DNA of 64,000 nucleotides, from NCBI GenBank assembly GCA_004431415.1, contig QPMI01000520.1, positions 1 through 64,000 on the forward strand. The letters run 5' to 3'. The stretch comes from Cyanophora paradoxa (Eukaryota > Glaucocystophyceae > Cyanophorales > Cyanophoraceae). The position numbers and the translations under genes were made by a program. This document shows, one piece after another, positions 11,223 through 21,900 of the stretch (positions within the stretch are counted from its first letter, which is position 1; each line of letters begins with the position of its first letter). The notes under the pieces are model-generated. The model was not told the origin of the DNA. It made no database searches and saw only the letters and a list, made by a program, of their open reading frames with translations.

Positions 11223-14200
11223 TCAGAGACCACCCGGGCCGGAGCTCGAGGAGCCGGCCCCCGCGGCGGCGGCGGGGGCGTCGGCGGCGCTGGAGGAGCC
11301 GGAGGGGGCCGGGGCGGGGTTGGCCCTCAGGGCGTGCGCGGGGCCGGGGCCGGCGGCCGGCCGCCCTTGCGGGATGCGCTCGATCGCCGCCCTCAGGTGC
11401 TCCATCTGCGCCGGGCCGGGGGCGGCGTGAGAGAGGGGCAGGGGAGGGGGTGCAGGCGGGGGCGGGGGGCTGGGGGGGCGGGCCTTGATGGGCTTGGTGA
11501 GGTAGTCGTTGAAGCCGGCGTGGTACGCGTTCGCCTTGTCCTCCGCCAGCGCGTTCGCTGCCCCCGCCCGGCCCTCGACGTGAGGGGCGCGGGGCGGGAG
11601 GCGGGGGCGGCCCGGGGGGACCCGTGAGGGCGATGATCCAGGGCTGACGCGAGGCGGGGACCTCCGCGCGGATGCGCCGCGTCGCCTCCAGCCCGTCCCT
11701 GCACGCCCCCGGCCCCGCTCGAGATTCGGCGCCGCCGGAGCGGGGGCGGAGCGCGAGAGGGGGGAGGGCGAGGGGAGAGAAGATGGGGCTTGGAGGGGGA
11801 GGGAGGAGAGGGGGGGGGGGGGGGGGGAGGAGAGATTGGGCGGCGTGGCAGGCAGCGCACATCTCAGGCCTGCGAGGCGGAGCTAGCTCGTCAGAAAGGC
11901 ACAGGACGGGGGAGCGGGGGGCGCGGGGCGCACATTTGGACTGCGGGGCGCAGCAGAGGATGCGACGAGACGGGAGTGAGTGAGTGGGAAAGAAACCAAA
12001 GGGCGGGAGGTGCGCCAAAGCCGGGGCCGGAGCACACCGTCCATGAAGACCTGGAGAGAATGAATGTAAGAGAAGGCGGGACAAGAGGAGGAAAGTTGCA
12101 GAAAGGGCGGGCAGCTTCGCAGGAGGGAGCGACGAAACAACCGAGTGATGGCATCAAGGATCCGGAGGGCTCGCTCATGAGATATAACAGATACGGGACT
12201 CGTAAGAAGGGCGCGTCTGGAGTTGGCAGGGCCTCTAGAGTTGGCACGGGGAGCGGCTCCGGTGTGCGGAGGCGGTGTGCGGGCGAGGGGGCGGGGCGCG
12301 CTGGGGCGGAAGGCGCACGACGTCGTAGGGGACGCGGCGGACGGCGTCGAGGGCCTCCAGCCCGTTCCCCGCCACGTCGCAGTCCCGCCCCAGGTGCTGC
12401 AGCAGCCGCTTGCAGAGCTTCGCGTTCACCGCTGCCCAAAGAGGTCACGCCCGGCGTGGCGCGGCGGGCGCGGGGCCGGCCCTCCCGCACCGTTGTCCTC
12501 CGCCTGAAGGATCCGGAGCGAGAAGCGCGGCTCCGGCGCCCCCCGCCGCCCCTCCGCCGCCGGCGCCGGCTGCGGAGCCGCCCGCGGGGGCGAGGGCCCC
12601 GGGGCCCCGGCGGCGCGATCCCCAGCACGGGTGACGTCGCCAGCTGCCGCCGGCATCAGCGGCCCGCGCCGGCGGCGGGGCGCGCGCGGGCGCAGGGAGC
12701 CCGCCTGCTGGGCGAGGCTCGAGCTGCGGCTGAAGCCTGCGGGCGGGGTCAGCGGCGGGCGCGCTGGAGAAGCCGTCCGAAGCGGCGGGGACGTGCCGGA
12801 GGGACGCTCGTGGCGCGGGGAGTGCTCGGGGCTGCGGCGGCGGTGAGGCGGCACGCGGGGCGGCGGGGCGGGTGCTGACGGGGTGGCGCCGGGGCGGGCG
12901 GCGCGGGCGATGGCGGCGGCGAGCGTCTCCTGGAGCTGCGCCCGCTTCACCGGCTTGTACACGGCCGCCTGGGCGGGGCGTGACGGGCGGGAGGGGGCAG
13001 CGGGGCGGGGAAGGGGGTCGAGGGACCGAGACGAGGCGGCGGAGGGAGGCGTGGAGGGGCTGCCCCTGGAAGAGGAGGATCACGAGGGGCGCCCCCGCCG
13101 CCCCCGCCAGGCCCCGCAGCCGCTGCAGCTCCCCTCCGCCGCCGCCTCCTCCTCCCCGGCGCCGGCTCCGGCGCCTCCGCCGGCCGCCCCGGCGTGCCGG
13201 CCTGCGGCTCCGACGCAGCGCGGCCCCGCACCGGCCCCTCGTCCGCCCGTGCTGCCGCGATGGCGGCGGCGGAGGCCGGCGAGTCGGCGGCCGGCGGGCC
13301 CGAGTGGAAGCGCGGGCGGGGCGCCAGGACGGGGGTCGCGCGCCCGCCGCCCGACGCCTCTCCAGCGGGCGGCGGCGGCGGCAGCGGCCCGTCCACGATC
13401 ACCGCGTCGATGCGGCTGCGGACCGGGGCGGGGTGGTCGCGGTCAGAGCGGGGGCGGGGCGCCGGGGCGGGGCGGGGCGGGCCGGGGGTCGGCGGGGGAG
13501 GGGAGGGCGAGGGCGGCGTCGGCCTCGGCGGCGGTGGCGAAGGCGTCGACGTCGGCGCCGAGGCGGGCGAGCTCCTTGCGGAAGAAGGCTCGCGCGAACT
13601 TCGAGGCGTGCACCACCAGCACCCGCCGCCCCTCCAGCCCCGTCCCCCGCCCCGCCGCCCCGTGCAGCGCCGCCGGCGCCGGCAGCGGCAGGGGCACCGA
13701 GCGGGGCGCGGCGGCCGGCGCCGAGGTGGCCGGCTCGCTCCCGGGGCCCCCGAGGAAGACGGCGGTGAAGGAGAAGGTCGCCCTGCGCGCCGCGTCAGCC
13801 GGCGGCACTCGCCGGAGAGGGGAGGGGCGCCGGGCGCGCCCGTGCCCGAAGACGCTCTCGGCCCAGATGCGGCCGGCCATGTACCCCACGATCTTGTTCA
13901 CGATGGCTAAGCCGAGACCAGTGCCCCCGTACTGGCGGCGCCGGGTCGGAGAGGGCGGGGAGGGAGGGGCCGGGGAAGGGGCAGGACCTGGCGGGAGATG
14001 GAGGAGTCGACTTGAGAGAAAGTTTTGAAAAGACGCCCTTCTCAAAAATCAGCTTTTTCTCTATTACACCAATGGGCAAACTCATGTAGAAATTCATGTA
14101 CCCATGCGATCGGGCGGGACGCCAATGCCCGTGTCCACTGGCGGGGGCCGCCCCGTCGAGGCGGCGCGGGGGACGGGGGGGGGGGGCGGGGCCGGGGCGG

Positions 14201-17200
14201 GCAGCGCACCGACGCGGAAGAGGAGGGTGTGGTACTTGCAGCGGGCGCTGGCGGCGCACAAGGTCCGCCGCGCCACGCCCCGCGCCGAGGCCCACCCCGC
14301 CACCGAGTCCGGACTACCCGCTGCCTCGACGCCGGGCGGGGCGGGGCGGGGAGCGGGCGGCGGGGCGGCACCTGTCGGAGGCAAAGCTGCCGGCGCGCAC
14401 GGGCGTGGCAGGCGTGTTGGGCCCGCCCCGGCCTCCACGGCCGCGCTCGGCGGCGAGGGCGCCGAGGCTGAGATCGGCGCCGACGCCTCCTTCTCCTTCC
14501 CCTTGGGGCTCCCCTTCTGAGGCGGCGGCGACACGCTCTGCGGGTACCCGGTGGCGCGCGTGAGGGGCGGGGGCGCCGGCAGCCGCGCGCCGGGCGCACT
14601 GCGGCGGTGCTGTTGCTGGCGCTGGAGGTCATGAGGCGCTGCTCGACGTCGGGGGCGGCGGCGGCGCGGTGTGCGCGGGCCGCCCGGGTCCCGCCCAGCG
14701 CCGCCTCGTGGCTCCCGTGCGAGTCCGCAGAGGAGGCGCGCTGCCCCGAGGGCGGCGAGGGCGGCGCCGGGCCGTGGCCAGCCGGCGCGGGGATCCCCGG
14801 ACGGGCGCGGGGAGGGACGGCAGCGGCGGGGGCGGCGGGCTCGTCACCCGCGGGGGCGTGGCCATGGTGAGGAGGGGCGACATGCGCGGGGGCCCGTGCT
14901 GCGAGCCGCCCGAGGCGAAGGAGGCGACCGAGCTGCGGCGGCTCCCCCCGGAGCCCCGCGACGTCCGCCGGATGCTGATCCCCGGCCTGCCGCGGCATCG
15001 GCGCGGGGCAGGGGTGCCGCACCGCGCGGCCGGCAGGCGCACGGGGCGACAGTCGGGAAGAGGGCCGTCGAGCGCGGGGCGCCGTCGTCGCCCGACGCTG
15101 CGAGGGGGTGAGCTGCACGGAGAACCAGGGCGGGGAGCCGCGCACGGGAGGAGTAGGCCGGGGCGGGGGGCCCCTGCGCACGGAACGCCCCCGCGGAGAG
15201 GGGCGGGGAGATGCCGACGTCGCGCCCGTGGCCACGGCTCGCGTCGCGGTCGGGGGGCCCGCCCGTCGGGGGCGCCGGCCCCACCAGCACCGCGATCTCG
15301 CCCCTGCGCGGACCCGCTCGGATGCGACCGAAAAAGATAGGTCCCACCGCGCCGCGCCCCGGGCGGCTGCCCATTAGGAGGCGATCGCTGTACGGTCGTC
15401 CTGCTTACTTCTTGGTGAACTTGACGGCGTTGGAGAGGAGGTTGCTGGGGGGCCGGTCAGGGAGGAGGGGGGGGGGAGGGGGGCGGGCGAGGCGGCAAGG
15501 CGCACACGAGGACCTGGCGGAGGCGGGTGATGTCCGAGATCAGCTCCCCCGGCGTTCCGTCCTCGATCACGAACGAGAGCCCGAGGCCCTGCCGGCAGGC
15601 GAGGACCACGTCAGGGAGGGCGCAGGCGGCGGGGGGCGCGGGGGGACCTTGGCGGCGGCGGCGGGGCTGACGAGGTCGAGGGCCTCCTCGACGCACGAGG
15701 CGAGGTCGAAGGGCTGGAACTCGAACTGCAGCTTGTCGCTCTCCAGCTTCTGGAAGTCCAGGATGCTGCGCAGGGCGCCAGCTCGGGCGCGCCGCCCGGC
15801 AGGGGCAGCCCGGGCCGGCGCACTCGTTGAGGATGGTGAGGAGCGCGTCCCCGCTCGCCCGGATCGTCTCCGCGTACTCCCGCTGCCCCCGCCCCCCCGC
15901 CGTCAGCCCCGCGCCCCGCGCGATCGCAGCGGGCGGCGCCCTCGCCTGCTCGGCGGTGAGCTCCGTCATGAGCAGCAGCGTGGTCAGCCCGATCACGGCG
16001 TTCTGCGGGGCGGCGGAGGCGAGGCGGAGCTCTTAGCGCGGCGCGGCGCGGCGCAGGGCCGGCCAGCGGGCAGCGCGCGCGAGGCACCATCGGAGTCCTG
16101 CGAGGGACACGGTCAGAGGCGCGGAAAGCGAGGCCAAGGGGCGCGCTGGGGGGGCGATATTCATCGCTGGTCTAGATCCGTCCCGGGGAGATGCGTCGAG
16201 AGGGCGGCGGGCGGGGCGGGCGGGGCGGGCGCACCGGATCTCATGCGACATCATGCTGAAGAATTCGGTCTTGGCGCGGCCGGCGGACTCGGCGGCGGCG
16301 TTGGCGCGCTCGAGCTCCTCCCGCTGCATCTTCTCCATCGCCAGCAGCCGCGACTGGAAGACGGCGACGCCCATCGACTCCGCGATCTGCTCGAGCACCT
16401 GCCCGGGGCCAGCGTCGACGCCGGCGCCGGCGCGGCGCCCTCGCGCTCCCCGCTGCCTCACCGTCGTCTCGTCCTCGCGCCAGATGCGCTTCCCGAAGCA
16501 GCCGTGGAGGAGGATGAGCCCGTTGGCCTCGCCCTGCGCCGCCCCTCGACGCGCCGGCGCGGGAGGCGCGCGAGCGGGGCCGGCCGCGGGGCGGGCCTGG
16601 TGGCTGGTGCGGACGGCGAGGAGGGAGCGGATGCCGTACTGGCCGCAGAGGAGGCGCATGCGGCCGCACGTGAGCGGCGAGGCCCCCGCGCTCTCCACCT
16701 GCACCGCGATGTCCGAGCCCAGCGCCCTGCCCCGCCGCCCCCTCGGGAGAAGGAACGAGAGGCGGGGGCGGGGGCACCGCTGGAGGAAGGGGGACTCGAG
16801 GACGGGGAGGTCGGCCTCGAGGAACGAGGCGGCGTCCTCCGCCAGGTACTCCGCCACGCACGGCGCCGCCGCCGGCCGCTGCCGCCCCGCCGCCTCAGCG
16901 CGCGGCGGCGCGGGGGCGGCGAGGGCCGGCAGCGTGCACCGCGGGGTCGAAGGAGTGGATGGTGACCCGGTCCGCCTCGAAAGCGACGCCGATCTGCGCC
17001 GCCGCGCGCCGGCGCCTCGCTCGGCGGGGCGCCCGGGGGCAGGGGCTCGTAAGAAAGCGCGCCGAGGTGGCAGCGGCGACGAAGATGGTCGAGGCGTCGA
17101 GCGTCGAGCGGATCTCAGTCGTGATGCGGCCTGCGCGTCGCAGGGGGGGCGTGAGGGGGCCGCGGGAAGAGGGGCGGGGCGGGGCGGGGCGGCGGGGCGC

Positions 17201-18576
17201 GCGGAGGAGGGCCGATCGGAAGAGCTCTCCCTGCAGCGCGGCCTCGGCCGACTTCTGCGCGGCGAGCGGCGCTCTGCGGCGCGAGGCGAGGCGAGGCAGG
17301 CGGGGCGAGGCGGGCGGGGCGCACCCGCTCCTCGACCTCCTTGGCAAGCTGCGTGGGGGTCGGCACCCGCAGCGCCTCCGGGAAGATGAAGAGCAGCGCT
17401 GACGGGTCGCTGAGCGTGGCGCCGGAGTGGCGTGTGGCGGGGCGGCCACGGGGCGCACTGGCGGCGGTGGCGCAGGAGACTATGGCGGTGAAGAGCTTCA
17501 CGCAGGCGAGCATCACCGGCGTCGGATACCTGCCGCCGGCGTCGGCGCATGGGCCGGCGCGCTAAACGGCGGGGGCCAGCGCGGTCGCGCGCACCAGGGC
17601 ATCCAGACCTGGACGAGGTGGGAGGTGCCGCAGGAGACGATGAAGAGCCCGAACTCCTGCGGCGGGAGGGGATGATGAAGAAGCGGATCGAGGGAAGGCG
17701 GAGGAAGATAGCGCACGAGAAAAATGAAATGGAAGGGAAGGTCCTTCCGCCGCGAGGCAAAGAGCAGGAGGAGGAAGGGGATAGAGAAGTACGCGGCGAA
17801 GATGAACTTCGAGAATCGCCGGGTCAGGCGGGGCGCGCAAAACGTGCGCCCCGCGCGGCGAAAGCGCACGAAGTCCGAGACGACGGAGAGCCAGCGGATG
17901 AATGGTGTCTCGAAATCAGGGTGGCCTGCATGAGTGCGTATGCAGCTTAAATTCGAAGGGCGTGGCGCTGCGGGGCGCGGCGGACTGGCGGACCGGGATC
18001 GCCGGAAGTTGGGAAGGGAGGCGGCTCAAAAAGCTCGAGTTCGATTGGCACGGGCTCGGCGATCACGGCTGCTCCGCTGCCTGGCTCTGCCGCGAAGGTG
18101 TAGGCGAGGCTGGCGCTTCCGTTCTGCTTGAGACGTATCGCAGCTGCGGAAATTAAATTACTAAACGCGGAACACGCCAAAGATCTACCGCACGGAACCA
18201 TCAACGCGGCAGTGCTTACCGATGAAAAGCGCTTGCGGGGCGGTTTCCGATGGAAAAAACGTATCTTCTGCGTGAATAAGCGCGGCTGGCAATATCGCCA
18301 CGCGCTCCCCGTCGCGGTGCAACGCGAAAGAGGCCCCGGACGTGGACTTCGGCGCCATCGCAACCAGCGCGACGAACGCAGCGCCTGCATCGCTCGCATC
18401 CTGCAGAGAAATGACTCCCGATCGCACAGGCGACCGCTCGGGGCTCTCCGCGCCTCCAGAAGCCTGCGAGTTCCATTATCGGCTGATGAGGCGGAAGCAC
18501 GCTCCACGCGTACCACAACAGCAGCAATGAACGGCAAGAGCAAGAGGAAACGTCGTACGAGCGCGCACAGAGCCAT
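11223..18576 (-). CDS. Ethylene-receptor-like hybrid histidine kinase (ethylene-binding - GAF - HisKA - HATPase - REC - REC)
   Basis: Membrane sensor kinase. Signal peptide and roughly 110-residue N-terminal domain: exons 18576-18514, 18400-18220, 18143-17994. The ethylene-binding three-TM domain follows (17925-17870, 17806-17717, 17656-17595, 17529-17459, 17398-17325): [13 protein letters not shown], then [14 protein letters not shown], with the Asp, Tyr and copper-binding Cys/His of ETR1, then [17 protein letters not shown]: about 17254-16462. HisKA: H-box SHEIRTPMNAVIG, made only by joining 16398-16235, 16097-16088 and 16002-15946. HATPase: [60 protein letters not shown] (15444 to 13840). 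REC1 (13782 to about 12900) lacks the acidic pair but keeps VIVDG and YKPV. REC2 (about 12530-11484) has AEDN, FMDVQMPEMDG, IALTANA and YLTKPI. Last exon 11405-11223. Exons between 15303 and 14210, and within REC1, are unresolved. Kinase activity is expected from intact boxes; the ligand is inferred. Confidence 0.88.
11861..11869 (-). other. 9-nt microexon in REC2
   Basis: The 9 nt gcctgagat lie between cctcgcag and gtgcgctgcc. They complete MPEM before the 77-nt exon (11698-11622) that begins GGACGGGCTGGAG ([10 protein letters not shown]). Confidence 0.85.
11934..11940 (-). other. 7-nt microexon in REC2
   Basis: The 7 nt tccaaat lie between cgccccgcag and gtgcgccccg. Together with the neighbouring microexons they give the codons GAC GTC CAA ATG CCT GAG ATG, i.e. 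DVQMPEM, the canonical receiver loop. Confidence 0.85.
12038..12050 (-). other. 13-nt microexon (receiver phospho-Asp)
   Basis: GTCTTCATGGACG follows a pyrimidine-rich ctctccag and precedes gtgtgctcc. It encodes VFMD plus the first base of the next codon; the Asp is the expected phosphorylation site of REC2. Confidence 0.85.
16088..16097 (-). other. 10-nt microexon completing the kinase H-box
   Basis: The 10 nt gactccgatg sits between ctcgcag and gtgcctcgc. Preceding exon ends ...ATCCG and following exon starts AACGCC; only with this piece does the phospho-acceptor region read SHEIRTPMNAVIG. Length not divisible by three, so skipping would shift the frame. Confidence 0.9.
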
Positions 18577-18915
18577 GCCGTAACAATGGGGGGTATAATG
18601 GGGGGTATGCAGGCTAGGAGGGGGATACAGCTTCGAATTCCATCGCACCTTTCCAGCCACCCGGACGGCAGGGCAGTACTCGCAGGAGCAACTGGAAGCG
18701 CGTAAGAACGACCGCACCGCGCCGGGGATCCAAACGCTTGGTGTCCTGTCGACACTCGAACTGGCGCCGCTGGCCCGCGGCATGCTCGTGCACAGCGAAT
18801 GCACGTTGCCGTGTCGCGCATCTTCTTCAGCTGGCCGCGGAGCGGGCATCGAGCGCTAGCTAAGACTCAAGAGGCCTAGGTGGTAGGAGCCGCGGCCCGA
18901 TCCGCGGGCTCGAGC
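18577..18915. other. Divergent promoter region
   Basis: 339 bp between the kinase start (-) and the Cys-rich membrane protein start (+). It contains a short direct repeat (ggggggtata, twice near 18590-18607). No TATA box or operator can be assigned with confidence. Confidence 0.4.
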
Positions 18916-21900
18916 ATGTCAGCAGAGCGCCCGCGCGGCATCCCGCAAGCAAAAGAGATGCAGCGGACGAGAAAGACGGGGAAGACGCCGGCGTCAAGTG
19001 GCCGGCCCCGGCGCCGCGCGTGGGCAAGCGGGACGTGCGCGCTCGCAGCGCTGGTCCTCCTGGCCATTGCGGTGCCGACGCATCTGTTTGGTGCGCGCTG
19101 CAGCGCGCAGGCGGGGCCGGGGCGCCGCTGAGCTCGAGGGGCGCGCGCGAGCGCAGAGGGCGGGGCGGTCTCCCTCTCGGCGCTGAACCCCGTGATGGCC
19201 GTGTCGGCGGGGATGCAGGCCGTCCTCCCCTCGAGCCGCATCCTGCCTCCCGACGCGACGTGGGTGATGTACGGCGGCGCGACGCTGGACCCGGTCAGCG
19301 GCCGCGGCGCTCGCTCTGTCCCGGCTGCTCACAGCGGGCCGGCGGCGGCCGCGGGCGGCAGGTGATCGTGCTGGTGGACGTGCAGGAGGACAAGGCGGCG
19401 GTGCTGCAGGGGCAGGTGATTGAGGCGCAGGCGGGGACGCTGGTGGACTCGATGGCGGTGGCGCGCGTGGTGGCGCGGGCGGGGCCCTCGTACGCCGCCG
19501 CCTCCTACGGGAACTACGCCGCCCTCAGCAACGGCTCCCTCTTTCGCGTCGACCTCTTCGCCTCCAACCGCCCCACCAAGCCCGTCCGCCCCAGCCCGCC
19601 CTCCCGGCCCCCGGCCCCCGGCCCTCCAGCCCCGCCCCTCTGACCCCGCCCCTCCCCCCCCCCCCCTCCTCCCCGCCCCCCTTCCCCTCCCCTCCCCTCC
19701 CATACAGGGCTTCACAAAGTTCGAGATGCGCCGCTACGACCACCTGACGGCCGCGAACCTCACCTCCTGCACCAGGTCCGCCCGCCCCGGCCCGCCGCGC
19801 CGGCCCGGTTGAGAGCGCCGCCTCGCCGGGGGGCAGCGAGCACACGCGGGACGAGCCGTCGGCGACGTGCCGCCAGGTGGGAGCCCCGAGGGGAGCCGGC
19901 GGGCGAGTCTGACGCGCCGCCAGGTGCACATCTTCCCCGCGACGACCGCCCCGGCCGGGCTGCCGGCGGCGGCCGCCGGGGGCCTCTACGTGGCCGTGTC
20001 GGGCCCCGTGCTGGGCCAGGCGCCCGTCAACGGCATGCGGGGCGGGGCGACCCTCCTCCACCTCCTCCCCGACGCCGTGCGCCGCCCCGGGCCCCGCTCG
20101 CGCCGCTGCCGCCGGCCCCGGGCCCACCCCGCGGGGCGCAGACGGATGCCGGGGCGCCGCTGTCGGCGATGACGCCGGACACGGTCGGCGAGGTCGAGTT
20201 CTATCACGCCGTCGCCCAGTGCGCCCCGCCCCGCCCCGCCGGCCCCGCCCCGCCCCGCCGGCCCCCGCCCCGCCCCCGCCGGGCCCCCGACGCGGGAGCA
20301 GGCAGGTGGGGCCGGCCACGCGCGTCTTCGGGTTCGCGCGGAGCTACCTGGGGGCGTGGACGCACAACAGCGGCTTCTGGAACAAGTTCGCCACGCGACC
20401 GCCCCCGCAGGTGGCGACCCCCGACGCCCTCTACGTGCTCGACCCGGGGGACCTCTCCGTGGTGGCCCGCCACGCGCTCCCCTGGCTGCACCCCACCGGC
20501 GGCCCCGTCGCCTTCGCGGACCTCGCCCGCGTGCACACGCTGGCGCTGCACGGCGGCAACGCGACGCACGGGGGCAAGGCCTACGCCCTCTTCTACCTCG
20601 TCGCCTCCCACACCGCCGCCGTCCTCGTCGCCGACGACTCGGAGGCCCTCGTCCTCGCCACCGCCTCGCACCGCCTCTGCGGCGAGGCCACCGAGCCGAG
20701 CGCCGGCAGGCGCGTCACGGGGGCCGTCCTCGTCGACGGCTACATCTACGCGACGAGCAGCGACGGCCGCCTGCTCAAGCTCGCCGTCGAGCCGTTCCCC
20801 TCGGTGCGGGAGGTGACCTACACGACGGCGCCGCGCGGGGCCGACCTGCGCGCCCTCGTGGCGCTCCCGCGGACGGTGCCCGCGGGGGCGGCGCTCTCGG
20901 ACTCGGGGACGCGGCAGCTGCTCGTCGCCTTCAGCGAGATCCCCTCCTTCGTCGCCTCCGTCCCCACCGCCTGCCCCCCGGTCCGCCCCCCGAGCCCCCC
21001 CGCCCCCAGCCCCCGCCCGTGCGACGCGCGCGCAGGGCACGTACATCCAGAAGGAGTCCCTGTGGGGTCAGGGCGTGCGCGGCTGCGGCGCCCTGCCCCC
21101 CGGCTTCGCGTACCCCTACGCCAGCTACGCGACCAACACGCCGCTCTCGCCCGAGGAGATGACCGTCTGCCCCGCCGGCTTCTTCACCAACGCCGAGACG
21201 ACCTTCGACCACTGCGAGCAGTGCCCCGTCGGTGCCTTCTGCCGATCGACCGGATCCCGGAGCTCGGCGCGCCTCTCCGCGCCCCCGCCTGACCTCTCGC
21301 GCAGGCTCGTACTCGGTGGCGGTGGCGCCGAGCCCCTTCGAGGAGCCCGAGTTCTGCCCCGCCTGCGCCTCGGCCGCCACGGTCTACGACCGCTGCGCCG
21401 CCTGCCCCCCCGGCACCTACGCCGCCAACGCCACCGACGCCTGCTACCCCTGCGCCCCGGGTGCCGCCTCTGCCTCGAGCGCCCCGCGGGCTCCGCCTCG
21501 CCGGCTGACCGGGGCGACGTGCACCCAGGGACGTACTCGGACGTGGGCGCGACGGAGTGCAAGCCGTGCCCGGCGGGGCGGGCGAACCCCGCCTGGCGGG
21601 GCCGGACCAGCGCGGCGTGCGAGCCCTGCGGCACGGGCGCCTTCTCGGGCGCGGGGGCCGCGGAGTGCACGCCCTGCCCCCTCGGGCACGTCGCCGCCGA
21701 CCAGGGCCGCGCCTGCGCCCCCTGTCGCAAGGGGTCCGCGCGCGCACGCGCCGCCGCCCACTCGAACGCTGCCGCCTTGCCGGCGCCGACGCGCCGCCGC
21801 CTCGCCGCGCAGGACGTTCATGGCCGTCGTTCAGAGCGGCGGTGGAACCACCACCGACCGCGAGTGCAAGGCCCGCCCGCCGGCTCGCACCAGTCTCTCG

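Noticed and set aside
15211-16965. 584-codon plus-strand open frame
   Set aside because: Antisense to the histidine kinase, whose motifs are unmistakable on the minus strand; the frame has no recognisable domain.
17063-17203. Frameshift or pseudogene in the kinase GAF region
   Set aside because: The apparent frame breaks disappear when GC donors at 17202 and 17062 are accepted; the resulting protein is continuous.
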